This document shows positions 32,237-41,248 of a stretch of 48,812 bases of DNA, one piece after another (the stretch's first letter is position 1; each line of letters starts with the position of its first letter). A model generated the notes under the pieces. The model worked only from the letters and a program-made list of their open reading frames with translations. It was not told the DNA's origin and ran no database searches. The position numbers and the translations under genes were made by a program. Source of the stretch: Desulfarculus sp. (GTDB taxonomy: Bacteria > Desulfobacterota > Desulfarculia > Desulfarculales > Desulfarculaceae); the NCBI GenBank assembly GCA_016218705.1, contig JACRDC010000016.1:1-48812 (forward strand). The letters run 5' to 3'.

Positions 32237-32259
32237 AACCATCCCCGGCAGGCGTGCCC

Positions 32260-34254
32260 ATGACCCCCACGCGGCCCCGCTCAGGCAAGAAATGGCTGCT
32301 TCTGGCCGGGGCCGGGCTGTACACCCTGCTGGCCTACCCCCTGTACCAGTTCTGGGGCCACCAGGTCATCGCGGCCATGTACCAGGGCCGCCTGGGCCGC
32401 GCGCTGGCCTTCCGCAATGTCAACGGCCTCCCCCTGGACCACTACACCGCCCTGGCCGACCGCCTGTTTTACGGCTACCTGTGGCTCACCCCCCTGGGCA
32501 GCGTGCTGGCTTGGTTGGGGCTGTATCACCTGGCCCGCCACCTGCTGCGCATGGAGGACCCCAGCCCCCTGGCGCCAGCCGCCGCCGGCCCGGCCCCGTG
32601 GCGCCATGACTACCTGCTGGCCGGCCTGGTCTATCTGGCCATCACCCTGGCAACCTACCACCACATCATCCCTCTCTTCAGCGACCACATCATCGGCCAG
32701 GCCCACGACAACCTGAAGTACATCTGGACCATGTGGTGGGGCAACCTGGCCCTGGGCGACCCCTCGCTGAGCTTATATTTCTCCCGGGCACTGTTCTATC
32801 CCGAGGGCGCCAGCCTGCTCTACAACGACTACTCCTGGTACAACCTGATCCTGTCCTTTGCCCTCAAGCCCTTTTTGGGCTACGCCGCCATATACAACAC
32901 CCTGACCCTGCACTCCTTCGTGCTGGCGGGCCTGGGGGCCTTCGCCCTGGCCCGGCACCTGACCCAAAACTCCCTGGCCAGTCTGGTGGCCGGGGCCATC
33001 TACGCCTTCACCCCTTCCCACCATGCCCATGCCGCCCTGCATATGAACATAGGCGCCATCCAGTTCATCCCCTGGTTCGCGCTGTATCTGCTCAAGGCCC
33101 TGCCCCAGGGCCGCTGGTCCCAGGTCTGGGCCGCCGGCGGATTTTTGCTGCTCAACGCCCTGTGCGACTGGTACTACCTGATCTTCTGCCTGATCTTGAT
33201 GGCCATGGGCTACACCTACCTGGCCATCCGGGAGGGCAGGCTGCTGCTGGGAGGGGTGCTGGCCCGCCTGGGAGCGATGGCCGCGCTCACCTTCCTGGCC
33301 CTGTCGCCCTGGGTGGTGCCCATGATGCTGGCGGCCCTCCGGGACCCCGGCGTGTACATGGGCGGCCACTTCGATTACGTCACCGACCTGGCCGGATTGT
33401 TCATCCCCACCGGCTTCCAGTGGATCAGCGGCCTGACCCCCGGTTTCCTGTCGGCCGCCAACTGGGCCTACACCGGCAATCACGTGGAGACGGCCTCCTA
33501 CCTGGGCCTGGTCAACCTGGGCCTGGTGGCCTATGCCGCACGCAAGCTCAAGGGCCGGGTGGCCCCCTACCTCCTGGGCCTCTGCTGCGCCCTGCTACTG
33601 GCCATGGGGCCGCTGTTGCACCTGTGGGGACGCACCCTGCCGGTGGCCCTGCCCTGGCTGGCCCTGGTCAAGCTGCCCTTTGTCTCCAACGTGCGCAACC
33701 CGGGGCGCTTCATGGTGGTGGCCTACCTGTTCCTGGCCGTGATCGCCGCCTTTTCCCTGGACCACTATCTGCGCCTGCGCGGCCAGACCCGGGGGGCCAG
33801 GCTGGCGGTCTGCCTCCTGGGGCTGTTGATCCTGGCCGAGTTCCACTGCCCGGCCACGCGCGCCACGGCCATAGGCATGCCCCGGGTCTACGAGCACCTG
33901 AGCCAGGAGGCCGAGCCCTACGGCGTGCTGGACCTGCCCGGGGGCGCCCAGTCCCACAAGCATCACTACATGGTCTACGCCACCCTCCACGGCCGGCCCA
34001 TCGTGCAGGGCGCCCTGCCCCGGCAGGTGGGGCAGTCCCTCAAGGACCGGTTGGAATACGGCGACCTGGCCCGCCAGAAAAGGCAGTTGGAGGAAGGCCG
34101 CGTAAAGTACGTGGTGATACACAAGCGGTTCGTGGCGGGCTACGAAAAGAGGCGGTCCTACGGCGAGCCCAATATCAGCGACATCGGCGCCTACCTGGCC
34201 ACCTACGAAAAGGTCTACGAGGACGAGGAGCAGTTGCTGCTGCGGGTGTATTGA
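32260..34254 (+). CDS. Large polytopic membrane protein, YfhO/GT-C-like
   Basis: 664 aa with about 12-14 membrane segments and a soluble C-terminal domain (about 545-664). Loops hold GQAHDNLKYIWTMWWGNLAL and SLYFSRALFYPEGASLLYND; the early D of AHDN could be the GT-C catalytic acid. VSNVRNPGRFMVVAYLFLAVIAAFSLDHYL matches the YfhO/GT-C style of polyprenyl-linked sugar transferases. It probably transfers a sugar on the outer face of the inner membrane, but the substrate is unknown. GGCAGG is seven bases before ATG 32260; the in-frame GTG at 32254 is too close to it. It lies just after the tRNA. Confidence 0.78.
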   Translation: MTPTRPRSGKKWLLLAGAGLYTLLAYPLYQFWGHQVIAAMYQGRLGRALAFRNVNGLPLDHYTALADRLFYGYLWLTPLGSVLAWLGLYHLARHLLRMEDPSPLAPAAAGPAPWRHDYLLAGLVYLAITLATYHHIIPLFSDHIIGQAHDNLKYIWTMWWGNLALGDPSLSLYFSRALFYPEGASLLYNDYSWYNLILSFALKPFLGYAAIYNTLTLHSFVLAGLGAFALARHLTQNSLASLVAGAIYAFTPSHHAHAALHMNIGAIQFIPWFALYLLKALPQGRWSQVWAAGGFLLLNALCDWYYLIFCLILMAMGYTYLAIREGRLLLGGVLARLGAMAALTFLALSPWVVPMMLAALRDPGVYMGGHFDYVTDLAGLFIPTGFQWISGLTPGFLSAANWAYTGNHVETASYLGLVNLGLVAYAARKLKGRVAPYLLGLCCALLLAMGPLLHLWGRTLPVALPWLALVKLPFVSNVRNPGRFMVVAYLFLAVIAAFSLDHYLRLRGQTRGARLAVCLLGLLILAEFHCPATRATAIGMPRVYEHLSQEAEPYGVLDLPGGAQSHKHHYMVYATLHGRPIVQGALPRQVGQSLKDRLEYGDLARQKRQLEEGRVKYVVIHKRFVAGYEKRRSYGEPNISDIGAYLATYEKVYEDEEQLLLRVY

Positions 34255-34262
34255 GCCCGGGG

Positions 34263-34643
34263 CTAGCCGCCCACCAGCTTGGCGTAGGCCGCCGCGTCCA
34301 GCAGGTTGGCGGGCAACGGCCCGGCCAGCTCTATCATGGCCAGCCAGCCGCTACCGTAGGGGTCGCCGTTCAAGGGCGCGGGGTCGGCGGCCAGGGCCTG
34401 GTTGACCTCCACCACCGTGCCCGTCACCGGCGCGATGAAGTCGGTTATGCTCTTGGAGCTTTCGGCGGCGAAACCCATCTCCTGGCCGGCGGTCACGGCC
34501 TGGCCCACTGAGGGCAGGTCCACGTAACCCACGCGTCCCAGGAGGCCCTGGGCGTATTCGCTGATGCCCACGGTGACGGTGGCGCCTGCGGCGCGCACCC
34601 ACAGGTGGCCGGGGCTGTATAGCAGTTCATCGGGAAAGTTCAC
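34263..34643 (-). CDS. Glycine cleavage system H-like protein (copy 1)
   Basis: 126 aa, full length for GcvH. Lipoyl-attachment segment AESSKSITDFIAPVTGTVVEVN keeps the ESxK lysine. YSPGHLWVRAAGATVTVGISEYAQGLLGRVGYVDLP matches the barrel. Start is GTG with AAGGAG upstream. It is 21 bases after its paralogue, and no gcvT, gcvP or lipoate ligase is nearby, so it may serve a system encoded elsewhere or carry lipoyl groups for another purpose. It converges on the membrane-protein gene with an eight-base gap. Confidence 0.88.
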   Translation of the reverse strand: MNFPDELLYSPGHLWVRAAGATVTVGISEYAQGLLGRVGYVDLPSVGQAVTAGQEMGFAAESSKSITDFIAPVTGTVVEVNQALAADPAPLNGDPYGSGWLAMIELAGPLPANLLDAAAYAKLVGG

Positions 34644-34664
34644 GCGAGCACTCCTTGCCGGGGC

Positions 34665-35042
34665 CTAGGCCCCCACCAGCTTGCGGTAGGCCGCCGCGTC
34701 CACCAGCTCCGCCGGCAGTGCTCCGCTCAGCTCTATCCTGGCCAGCCAGCCGCTGGCATAGGGGTCGTCGTTGAGGGGCGCGGGGTTGTCGGCCAGGGCC
34801 TCGTTGATCTCGGCCACCCTGCCCGACACCGGCGCGATGAGGTCGCTGACGCTCTTGGCGCTCTCCACGGCGCCCATCTCCTGGCCGGCGGCCACGGCCT
34901 GGCCCACGGATGGCAGGTCCACGTAGACCACGCGCCCCAGTTGGTCCTGGGCGAAGTCGCTGATGCCAACCGTCACGGTGCCGCCCTGGGCGCGCACCCA
35001 CAGGTGGCCGGGGCTGTAGAGCAGGTCGTCGGGGAAGTTCAC
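34665..35042 (-). CDS. Glycine cleavage system H-like protein (copy 2)
   Basis: 125 aa from GTG 35042 (VNFPDDLLYSPGHLW), which has AGGAGG upstream; the frame extends to 35090 but without homology. The lipoyl lysine is in VESAKSVSDLIAPVSGRVAEINEAL. It is about 70% alike copy 1 by eye, including the C-terminal LPAELVDAAAYRKLVG block, so this is a tandem duplication that has since diverged. Confidence 0.88.
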   Translation of the reverse strand: MNFPDDLLYSPGHLWVRAQGGTVTVGISDFAQDQLGRVVYVDLPSVGQAVAAGQEMGAVESAKSVSDLIAPVSGRVAEINEALADNPAPLNDDPYASGWLARIELSGALPAELVDAAAYRKLVGA

Positions 35043-35101
35043 GAAGGCCTCCTTGGCTGGACGAGTCGGGCCGGTGGTATCCGGCCTCATATAATCAGAG
35101 A

Positions 35102-35221
35102 AATAATGTCATTGCGAGCGGGAGCGAAGCAATCTCCCGTTTCGCTCTTTTCCTTGTCTGGCATTAATAAGCGCGAAACGGGAGATTGCTTCGTCGCTAC
35201 GCTCCTCGCAATGACACTATT
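35102..35221. repeat. MITE-like 120-bp inverted repeat
   Basis: Long imperfect palindrome: GTCATTGCGAGCGGGAGCGA from 35108 pairs with its complement ending at 35215, and AATAATG/CACTATT extend the ends to 35102 and 35221. The inner arm CGAAGCAATCTCCCGTTTCGC is mirrored at 35173-35193. The ATTGCGAG...GAAGCAATCTC motif is a widespread bacterial intergenic palindrome. It has no transposase and lies in the spacer before the GcvH pair. Confidence 0.8.
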
Positions 35222-35319
35222 GCTTGATTTGCCAGAAGAATAAACCATGCTCGCAGATAAAACTTCGCTGTTTGGTGCCTAAGCTAATTTCTTGCCTAAA
35301 TGAAGCACCTTTCAACGGG

Positions 35320-35384
35320 AGCCCGTAAGGCCCGTTGGCGCGGCGGCGCCACCCGACCCGTTTACGCCCGCCGCGGCTCGCGGC
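35320..35384 (-). repeat. Dispersed GC-rich 3'-end repeat, copy C
   Basis: Starts directly after the lspA stop on the minus strand. It carries GCGGCGGGCGTAAACGGGTC, GGGTGG and, after about 30 bases, GGGCTCCCGTT, aligning with copies A and B. The rest of 35222-35319 is AT-richer with no visible gene. Confidence 0.55.
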
Positions 35385-35855
35385 TCAGGCCTTGCCCCGC
35401 AAGAGCTGCACGGCCAAGAGCACCCCGCCGATGGTGATGGCGCTGTCGGCCAGGTTGAAGGCCGGCCAGTACCATTGGCGGTAGTAGAGCAGCACGAAGT
35501 CAATCACCTGGCCCAGGCGCAGGCGGTCCACCAGGTTGCCCAGGGCCCCGCCGCAGATCAAGGCCACGGCCCACAGCATCACCCGGCTGGCGGCCAGGTG
35601 GCGGGTTACCATCCAGGCGCAGACCCCCAGGGCGATGAGTGTCAGGCCCACCAGTATCCAGCGGCCGCCGGGCACGCCGGTAAGCAAGCCAAAGGCCGCG
35701 CCGGTGTTCTTCCACAGCACCAGGTCAAAAAAGCCAGCGATCACCGGTATGCGCCCCCGGGGGGCGATGTAGTACACCGCGATAGCCTTGGTAAGTTGGT
35801 CCAGGCCCACCAGGGCCAGGCAGACCAGGGCCAGGAACTTGAGGCGCGAGGCCAA
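35385..35855 (-). CDS. lspA: Lipoprotein signal peptidase
   Basis: About 156 aa from TTG 35855. Aspartyl protease that removes signal peptides from lipidated prolipoproteins in the inner membrane. Four hydrophobic segments, LVDRLRLGQVIDFV and FNLADSAITIGGVLL with the two catalytic Asp, and NTGAAFGLL are all present. It begins about seven bases after the ileS stop, as in many bacteria. The open frame reaches 36014, but that part overlaps ileS and is low complexity; TTG 35855 gives the family's usual length. Confidence 0.88.
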   Translation of the reverse strand: MASRLKFLALVCLALVGLDQLTKAIAVYYIAPRGRIPVIAGFFDLVLWKNTGAAFGLLTGVPGGRWILVGLTLIALGVCAWMVTRHLAASRVMLWAVALICGGALGNLVDRLRLGQVIDFVLLYYRQWYWPAFNLADSAITIGGVLLAVQLLRGKA

Positions 35856-35862
35856 GCCCGGC

Positions 35863-38655
35863 CTAGCCCTGGCCCACGGCGGCGGCGCAGCGGCCGCACA
35901 GCTCGGGGTGCTCGGCGTCGCCGCCGATGTCGGCGGCGCGCATCCAGCAGCGCGGGCACTTGGCATGGGCGCTGGGAGTGATGCCCACCTTGAGTCCGGC
36001 CGGCTCCTCGGCAACGAGCAAGGGCGCGGCCACTTCCTCCACCAGGTCCAAATGGCTGACCATGGTGATTTCCATGAGCGCGGCCCGGTTCTCTTGCAGG
36101 AAGGCCATGAGGTCGGCGGGGCCGGAGAGCGCCAGGCTGGCCTCCAGGGAGTTGCCCACGGTCTTGTCCTTGCGGGCCAGGTCCAGGGCCTTGTTCACCG
36201 CCCCGCGTACCACCAGCAGGCGCTCCCAGCGGGTCGCCAGGTCGGGGGCCAGGCTCTCCGGCCGCTCCTGGGGGAAGCCCGTGAGGTGCACGCTTTGCGC
36301 CTGCTCCTTGGCGCCTGGCAAGAAGTCCCAGACCTCCTCGGCGGTGAAGGACAGGATGGGGGCCATGAGCCGCACCAGGCTGGCGGCGATGCGGTGCAGC
36401 ACCGTCTGGGCGGCCCGGCGCTCGGGGCTCTTGGCGGCGCTGGTGTAGAGCCGGTCCTTGAGCACGTCCAGGTAGAAGCCCGAGAGGTCCACGGCGCAGA
36501 AGTTGTGCAGGCCCTGGAATACCTGGTGGAAGGCGAATTCCTGATAGGCGCGCTTGAGGCGGGCGGTCAGCTCCTCCAGGCGGTGCAGCAAGAGGCGGTC
36601 CAGTTCGCCCATGGCCGCCGGGTCCACGCCGTCCCTGGCCGGGTCGAAGTCGTAGAGGTTGCCCAGCATGAAGCGCATGGTGTTGCGGATGCGGCGGTAG
36701 GCCTCGGCCAGTTGTTTGAGTATCTCCTCGCTGATGCGGATGTCGTCGGTGTAATCCTCGGCGGCCACCCACAGGCGCAATATCTCGGCGCCGTAGCGGT
36801 CTATGACCTGCTGGGGCGGGATGACGTTGCCCACCGACTTGCTCATCTTGCGCCCCTCGCCGTCCACCACGAAGCCGTGGGTCAGCACCATCTTGTAGGG
36901 CGGCTGCCCCCGGGTGCCCATGGCGCACAACAGCGAGGAGTGGAACCAGCCCCGGTGCTGGTCGCTGCCCTCCAGGTAGAGGTCCGCCGGCCAGGTCAGG
37001 TCGGGGCGGTCCTCCAGCACCGCCGCGTGGCTCACCCCGGAGTCGAACCACACGTCCAGGATGTCGTGCTCCTTGTTCAGCTCCGCGGAGCCGCACAAGG
37101 GGCAGGCGGCCAGCTCGCCCAAAAGCTCGCCGGGGGTCTTGGCGAACCAGGCGTCGGCGCCCTCCTGCTCAAAGGCCTTGACCACCTTCTCGCTCATCTC
37201 GGGGGTCAGCACCGTCTCGCCGCAGGCCGCGCACTTGAAGACGATGATGGGCACTCCCCAGGAGCGCTGGCGGCTGATGCACCAGTCGGGGCGGTTCTCG
37301 ATCATGCCGTGGATGCGCTCGCGCCCCCAGCGGGGCACGAACTTCACGTCGTTCTGGATGGCGTTGAGGGTGCGGCTACGCAGGCCGTTCTCCTCCATGG
37401 AGATGAACCACTGGTCGGTGGCGCGGAAGATCACCGGCTTCTTGCAGCGCCAGCAATGGGGGTAGGAGTGGCTGATCTTCTCGGTGGCCAACAGCGACCC
37501 CACCTCCTGGAGCTTGGCCACCACCTGGGGATTGGCGCTAAAGACCTCCTGGCCGGCGAAGAACTCCACCTCACTGGTGAAGCGGCCGCCGTCGTCCAGG
37601 GGCGAGTAGACCTCGAGGTTGTAGCGCAGGCCGGTCTCGTAGTCCTCGCGGCCGTGGCCGGGCGCCGTGTGCACCAGGCCGGTGCCGGCCTCCAGGGTGA
37701 CGTAGTCGGCCAGCACCGCCAGGCTATCGCGGCCGTAGAGGGGGTGTTTGGCCTTCTTGTGCTCCAGGTCGCGCGGGTCAATCTGGGCGATCTTCTTCCA
37801 GTCCTTGAAACCAAAGGCCTCCAGGCACATGGGCGCCAGGCGCTCGGCCAGGATGTAGGCCTTGCCCTGGTGCTCCACGGCCACGTACTCGAATTCCGGG
37901 TGCAGGGCCACGGCCAGGTTGGCGGGGATGGTCCAGGGGGTGGTGGTCCAGATCACCAGGTAGGTGGGCAGGCCCTTCAAGGCCGGATACAGGGCCGACA
38001 GGTCGTCCACCAGGGGGAAGGCCACGTAGATGCTGGGGCTCTGATGGTCGGCGTACTCGACCTCCGCTTCAGCTAGGGCGGTGCGGCAGGAGTTGCACCA
38101 GTAGATGGGCTTCTTGGAGCGGTAGACGCTGCCGTTGTGGTAGAAGCGGGCGAACTCCCGGGCGATGATGGCCTCGTAGCGGAACTTCATGGTCAGGTAG
38201 GGGTCAAACCAGTCGCCCAGCACCCCCAGGCGGATGAAGTCACCCCGCTGGATGTCAATGAACTTCTCGGCGTAGGCCCGGCAGGCCTGGCGCACCTGGG
38301 TGACGTCCATCTGGCGCTTCTTGGCCCCCAGCTTCTTGTCCACCTCGTGCTCGATGGGCAGCCCGTGGCAGTCCCAGCCGGGCACGTACACGGCGTTGGC
38401 GCCGGCCATCTGGCGCGACTTGACGATGAAGTCCTTGAGCACCTTGTTCAAGGCCGTGCCCATGTGGATGTAGCCGTTGGCATAGGGCGGGCCGTCGTGC
38501 AGGATGTAGGGCGGCCGGTCCTTGGCCTGGGCCCTAAGTTGGGCGTAGAGGTCCATCTCTTGCCAGCGCTTCAGGAATTCCGGCTCGCGGCTGGGCAGGT
38601 TGGCCTTCATGGCAAAGGCGGTCTGGGGCAGGTTGAGGGTGCTCTTGTAGTCCAT
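35863..38655 (-). CDS. ileS: Isoleucyl-tRNA synthetase
   Basis: 930-aa class Ia aminoacyl-tRNA synthetase, charging tRNA-Ile with editing of valine. HIGH-like GYIHMG at 61-66, VPGWDCHGLPIEHEVDKKL, the CP1 editing domain (WTTTPWTIPANLAVAL), DVWFDSGVSHAAVL, KMSKS (GRKMSKSVGNVIPP) near 600, and a C-terminal zinc knuckle CPRCWMRAADIGG...CGRC. Length is typical for the bacterial form. No T-box leader is seen upstream. Confidence 0.97.
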   Translation of the reverse strand: MDYKSTLNLPQTAFAMKANLPSREPEFLKRWQEMDLYAQLRAQAKDRPPYILHDGPPYANGYIHMGTALNKVLKDFIVKSRQMAGANAVYVPGWDCHGLPIEHEVDKKLGAKKRQMDVTQVRQACRAYAEKFIDIQRGDFIRLGVLGDWFDPYLTMKFRYEAIIAREFARFYHNGSVYRSKKPIYWCNSCRTALAEAEVEYADHQSPSIYVAFPLVDDLSALYPALKGLPTYLVIWTTTPWTIPANLAVALHPEFEYVAVEHQGKAYILAERLAPMCLEAFGFKDWKKIAQIDPRDLEHKKAKHPLYGRDSLAVLADYVTLEAGTGLVHTAPGHGREDYETGLRYNLEVYSPLDDGGRFTSEVEFFAGQEVFSANPQVVAKLQEVGSLLATEKISHSYPHCWRCKKPVIFRATDQWFISMEENGLRSRTLNAIQNDVKFVPRWGRERIHGMIENRPDWCISRQRSWGVPIIVFKCAACGETVLTPEMSEKVVKAFEQEGADAWFAKTPGELLGELAACPLCGSAELNKEHDILDVWFDSGVSHAAVLEDRPDLTWPADLYLEGSDQHRGWFHSSLLCAMGTRGQPPYKMVLTHGFVVDGEGRKMSKSVGNVIPPQQVIDRYGAEILRLWVAAEDYTDDIRISEEILKQLAEAYRRIRNTMRFMLGNLYDFDPARDGVDPAAMGELDRLLLHRLEELTARLKRAYQEFAFHQVFQGLHNFCAVDLSGFYLDVLKDRLYTSAAKSPERRAAQTVLHRIAASLVRLMAPILSFTAEEVWDFLPGAKEQAQSVHLTGFPQERPESLAPDLATRWERLLVVRGAVNKALDLARKDKTVGNSLEASLALSGPADLMAFLQENRAALMEITMVSHLDLVEEVAAPLLVAEEPAGLKVGITPSAHAKCPRCWMRAADIGGDAEHPELCGRCAAAVGQG

Positions 38656-38715
38656 GGGGTTCCTCGCCGGGCTGGGCCTGGGGGGGCCGCCTGAGTAAAC
38701 TCTTAAGATTTCAGC

Positions 38716-38743
38716 TTTCTACCACAGGGGGCGGGCAAGTCAA
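38716..38743 (-). promoter_or_regulatory. Promoter of ileS-lspA
   Basis: Minus strand: TTGACT (38743-38738), 16 bases, TAGAAA (38721-38716). It marks the left edge of the AT-rich island that starts just beyond it. Confidence 0.5.
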
Positions 38744-38821
38744 GGGTGGGGTGGGGCGGGAGAGGGCATCAGCACCTTGAACATCTTCAACTAGGCTGCC
38801 ATATTTAGTAGCTTGTTCTGC

Positions 38822-38850
38822 TTGACTACTATATGTTGATTGTGTTATTT
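38822..38850 (+). promoter_or_regulatory. Promoter of the first restriction-modification unit
   Basis: TTGACT, 17 bases, TTATTT. Around it TAGTAG near 38806 and CTACTA near 38826 form a short inverted repeat overlapping the -35, which might be an autoregulatory site. No control (C) protein gene is present in the unit. Confidence 0.5.
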
Positions 38851-38872
38851 TTCATTATATTTGAGGTTTTTC

Positions 38873-40009
38873 ATGACCAGTAGGCCTACTGCAATAGATT
38901 TATTCTGTGGAGCCGGCGGACTGAGCGAGGGCCTTTGCCAAGCAGGATTTGAAATCCTGGCAGCAAACGACTTTGATAAATTTGCCGAATCAACCTTTCG
39001 CCAGCAACATCCAAAAACTAAGTTCTTCTCCGGCCCTATAGAGAGAATATCCGTAAAGGATATTTTTGTCAGCCTCGGCTTGAGGAAAGGGGAACTGGAC
39101 TGTCTGGCAGGTGGACCACCGTGCCAAGCCTTTAGTGTCTATAACCACCAGCGGGGGCTCCACGATTATAGGAGTTCCCTTTTTCGTGAATACCTCCGAA
39201 TTGTCGAAGGACTTAGGCCCAAATGGTTGATTATGGAAAATGTCCCGGGGATGCGGGATATCGGAAATGGCCAGACTATTAACGAGATTATATATCAACT
39301 TAGTAGGCTTGGATATGCCGTTCAGACCAGGATATTAAAGTCCGAAGAGTTTGGAGTTCCACAAGAAAGGAGAAGACTGTTTTTCATAGGGACTAATACT
39401 GACGGTACATTTTTTTGGCCTAATCCAACCCACGGATATGGGAAACTTGATTTTGTCAATGTATGGAATGCAATTAGCGATTTGCCAGTCCTAATCAATG
39501 GGCAAAGTGGTACTGGTAGGCCATATCCTTCTAAGCCACAAAATGCCTTTCAGCGAGAGTTAAGAAGGGGGCAAAAAATAGTAAACAATCATGACGCTCC
39601 TAGACTGGCTCACATTAACCTTGAGCGCATGAAATATATACCCATGGGTGGTAATTGGACAAATATTCCCGAGTATTTACTGCCAGAAGGCATGAAACGT
39701 GCCAGGCGTTGCGACCATACAAAAAGATATGGACGCCTCGATCCTAACGGTTTATCCTCAACTGTATTAACAAAATGTGATCTTCATTGGGGTGCTTTTA
39801 TTCATCCATTCCAAGATCGTGTTCTAACTGTACGCGAGGCCGCCAGAATTCAATCTTTCCCGGATAACTTTGAGTTCAAAGGGCCGCGCACTGAACAATA
39901 TATACAAGTCGGTAACGCAGTCCCCGTAATGCTAGCTAGATGTTTGGGCAATAGCATATTGGCAGCGCTGACAACTCACAGCTATCAGAACGTGGCTTGT
40001 GCCAGTTAA
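38873..40009 (+). CDS. DNA (cytosine-5) methyltransferase
   Basis: 378 aa. Motif I DLFCGAGG, catalytic Cys84 in GGPPCQAFS (motif IV), ENVPG at 122-126 (motif VI), QERRRLFFIG (motif VIII) and VGNAVPV (motif X) are complete, so it should make 5-methylcytosine. The target-recognition part lies at about 205-310. The start is ATG 38873 with GAGG seven bases upstream, rather than 38840. Coding is AT-rich (23 of 60 GC at 39421-39480). It protects the host against the NotI-like nuclease that overlaps its 3' end. Confidence 0.95.
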   Translation: MTSRPTAIDLFCGAGGLSEGLCQAGFEILAANDFDKFAESTFRQQHPKTKFFSGPIERISVKDIFVSLGLRKGELDCLAGGPPCQAFSVYNHQRGLHDYRSSLFREYLRIVEGLRPKWLIMENVPGMRDIGNGQTINEIIYQLSRLGYAVQTRILKSEEFGVPQERRRLFFIGTNTDGTFFWPNPTHGYGKLDFVNVWNAISDLPVLINGQSGTGRPYPSKPQNAFQRELRRGQKIVNNHDAPRLAHINLERMKYIPMGGNWTNIPEYLLPEGMKRARRCDHTKRYGRLDPNGLSSTVLTKCDLHWGAFIHPFQDRVLTVREAARIQSFPDNFEFKGPRTEQYIQVGNAVPVMLARCLGNSILAALTTHSYQNVACAS

Positions 40010-40842
40010 TCCAATCAATATAATTGCTGAGTCGCTTGGGAAAAAGCCATTCCCAGGCTTTAAACCGTCTGCTACTGAGTATCGTTGCCCTTTTACTAAC
40101 AACCAATGCACGAAGAGAAGTCATCAATCCAGCACCCCTTACCCGGTATGTACTATTTGGAGGTGGGCGGGGAGGGGCAAAAAATCTTGCCCTAAAGATT
40201 TAATTTGTATTTGCCCTAAGCGGTTCTATTCTATTGATTTTTTGGCAGATGTTGTTGCCCATTGTTGGGCTATGGGACACTGGCGGTGTAATGAGTTTTG
40301 CCCCTGAAGTACGTATGGAAGGTTTTGGGAATGTTGATTTTGTGATCGCAGATGTAGACCAGAGTAATAACGTAAGGCAATTTCTGAGCGTGGAACTACA
40401 AGCTATCGATATTACAGGCTCAGTATACCCTGCATATGAGTCAATGATTCAGAACAATCCGCTCCCATCGAAACCTAGTTATAGTTTTAACTGGGATAAT
40501 GTCTATAAACGGTTTATCACCCAGTTGATAAGAAAGGGATACTACCATCATCATTGGAATTCTAAGATAGTTGCCATAATACAAGAAGCGGTGTACCAAA
40601 ATATTAGAGCGCGGGCTGATTTTATTACTAGCAACGACTTAATGAGTCCTAATGTTAACATTATCTTTTTAACTTACGACTATGAAGAGGAAGAAAATGG
40701 CTCAGGATATACCCTCACAATGAAAACTATAGCCGGTACTCATCACTCTAATTTGCAATCGGCTATCTTATATAAGACGCCCCCATCGAGAGATGCATTC
40801 TGCAGTCATATCATTAGGAATTTACGCCCGCTTAATGGATAA
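39999..40842 (+). pseudogene. NotI-like restriction endonuclease, interrupted by a +1 frameshift
   Basis: The first frame (GTG 39999 to about 40240) has a Cys-rich RCPFTNNQCTK, PVCTIW and ICPKRF pattern. The second (to 40842) has GNVDFVIADVD, FLSVELQAIDITGSVYPAYE, RFITQLIRKGYYHHHWN. Together they match my recollection of the NotI family (PD-(D/E)XK fold with Fe-Cys4 site). The join is a T6 run at 40238-40243: removing one T links ...YSIDF to WQMLLPIVGLWDTGGV in frame. Start overlaps dcm by 11 bases and the end overlaps vsr by 8, so order is preserved. It may be a sequencing error, phase variation or a real inactivation. Recognition sequence not deducible. Confidence 0.72.
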
Positions 40843-41248
40843 GGTATCACCGGAAACTCGTAGCCGCAACATGAGGCGCATTAAAAGTACTGGAATGCGT
40901 CCAGAGGTATTTGTCAGAAAGCTAGTTTATGCCTTGGGTTTCCGCTACAGATTGCATGTAACCAAACTGCCCGGTAGGCCAGACCTAGTTTTCTCTTCTC
41001 GTAAAAAAATTATCTTTGTCCACGGATGTTTTTGGCACCAGCATGAGGATCCTCAATGCCGCATCTCTCACCGGCCTAGGTCCAATCTTGATTATTGGGC
41101 GCCAAAACTAACCAGAACTAAAACCCGCGATCTTAACAACTTGGAAAAATTATCTGAAATGGGTTGGTCAAGTCTTGTTGTCTGGGAATGCCAATTAAAG
41201 GACACGGCCAAACTAGCTTCGGTGATTACCGGTTTTTTGAAAGGCTAG
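40835..41248 (+). CDS. vsr: Very short patch repair endonuclease Vsr
   Basis: 137 aa from ATG 40835 (MDKVSPETRSRNMRRIKS). Nicks 5' of T in T:G mismatches left by deamination of 5-methylcytosine. KLPGRPDLVF holds the catalytic Asp, FVHGCFWHQHEDPQC the zinc/active-site His and Cys, and YWAPKL with NLEKLSEMGWSSLVVWECQ completes the family. It overlaps the endonuclease, so the unit is M-R-Vsr and the methylase mark is probably 5-methylcytosine in an exposed context. Confidence 0.95.
   Translation: MDKVSPETRSRNMRRIKSTGMRPEVFVRKLVYALGFRYRLHVTKLPGRPDLVFSSRKKIIFVHGCFWHQHEDPQCRISHRPRSNLDYWAPKLTRTKTRDLNNLEKLSEMGWSSLVVWECQLKDTAKLASVITGFLKG

Noticed and set aside
38656-38872. T-box leader upstream of ileS
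   Set aside because: No T-box sequence or specifier-loop/terminator structure visible between the promoter and the ATG.
40238-40243. Programmed -1 ribosomal frameshift at the T6 run
   Set aside because: Joining the frames needs +1 (skip a base), and TTTTTTG would favour -1. No stem-loop stimulator is seen just downstream. An indel is simpler.
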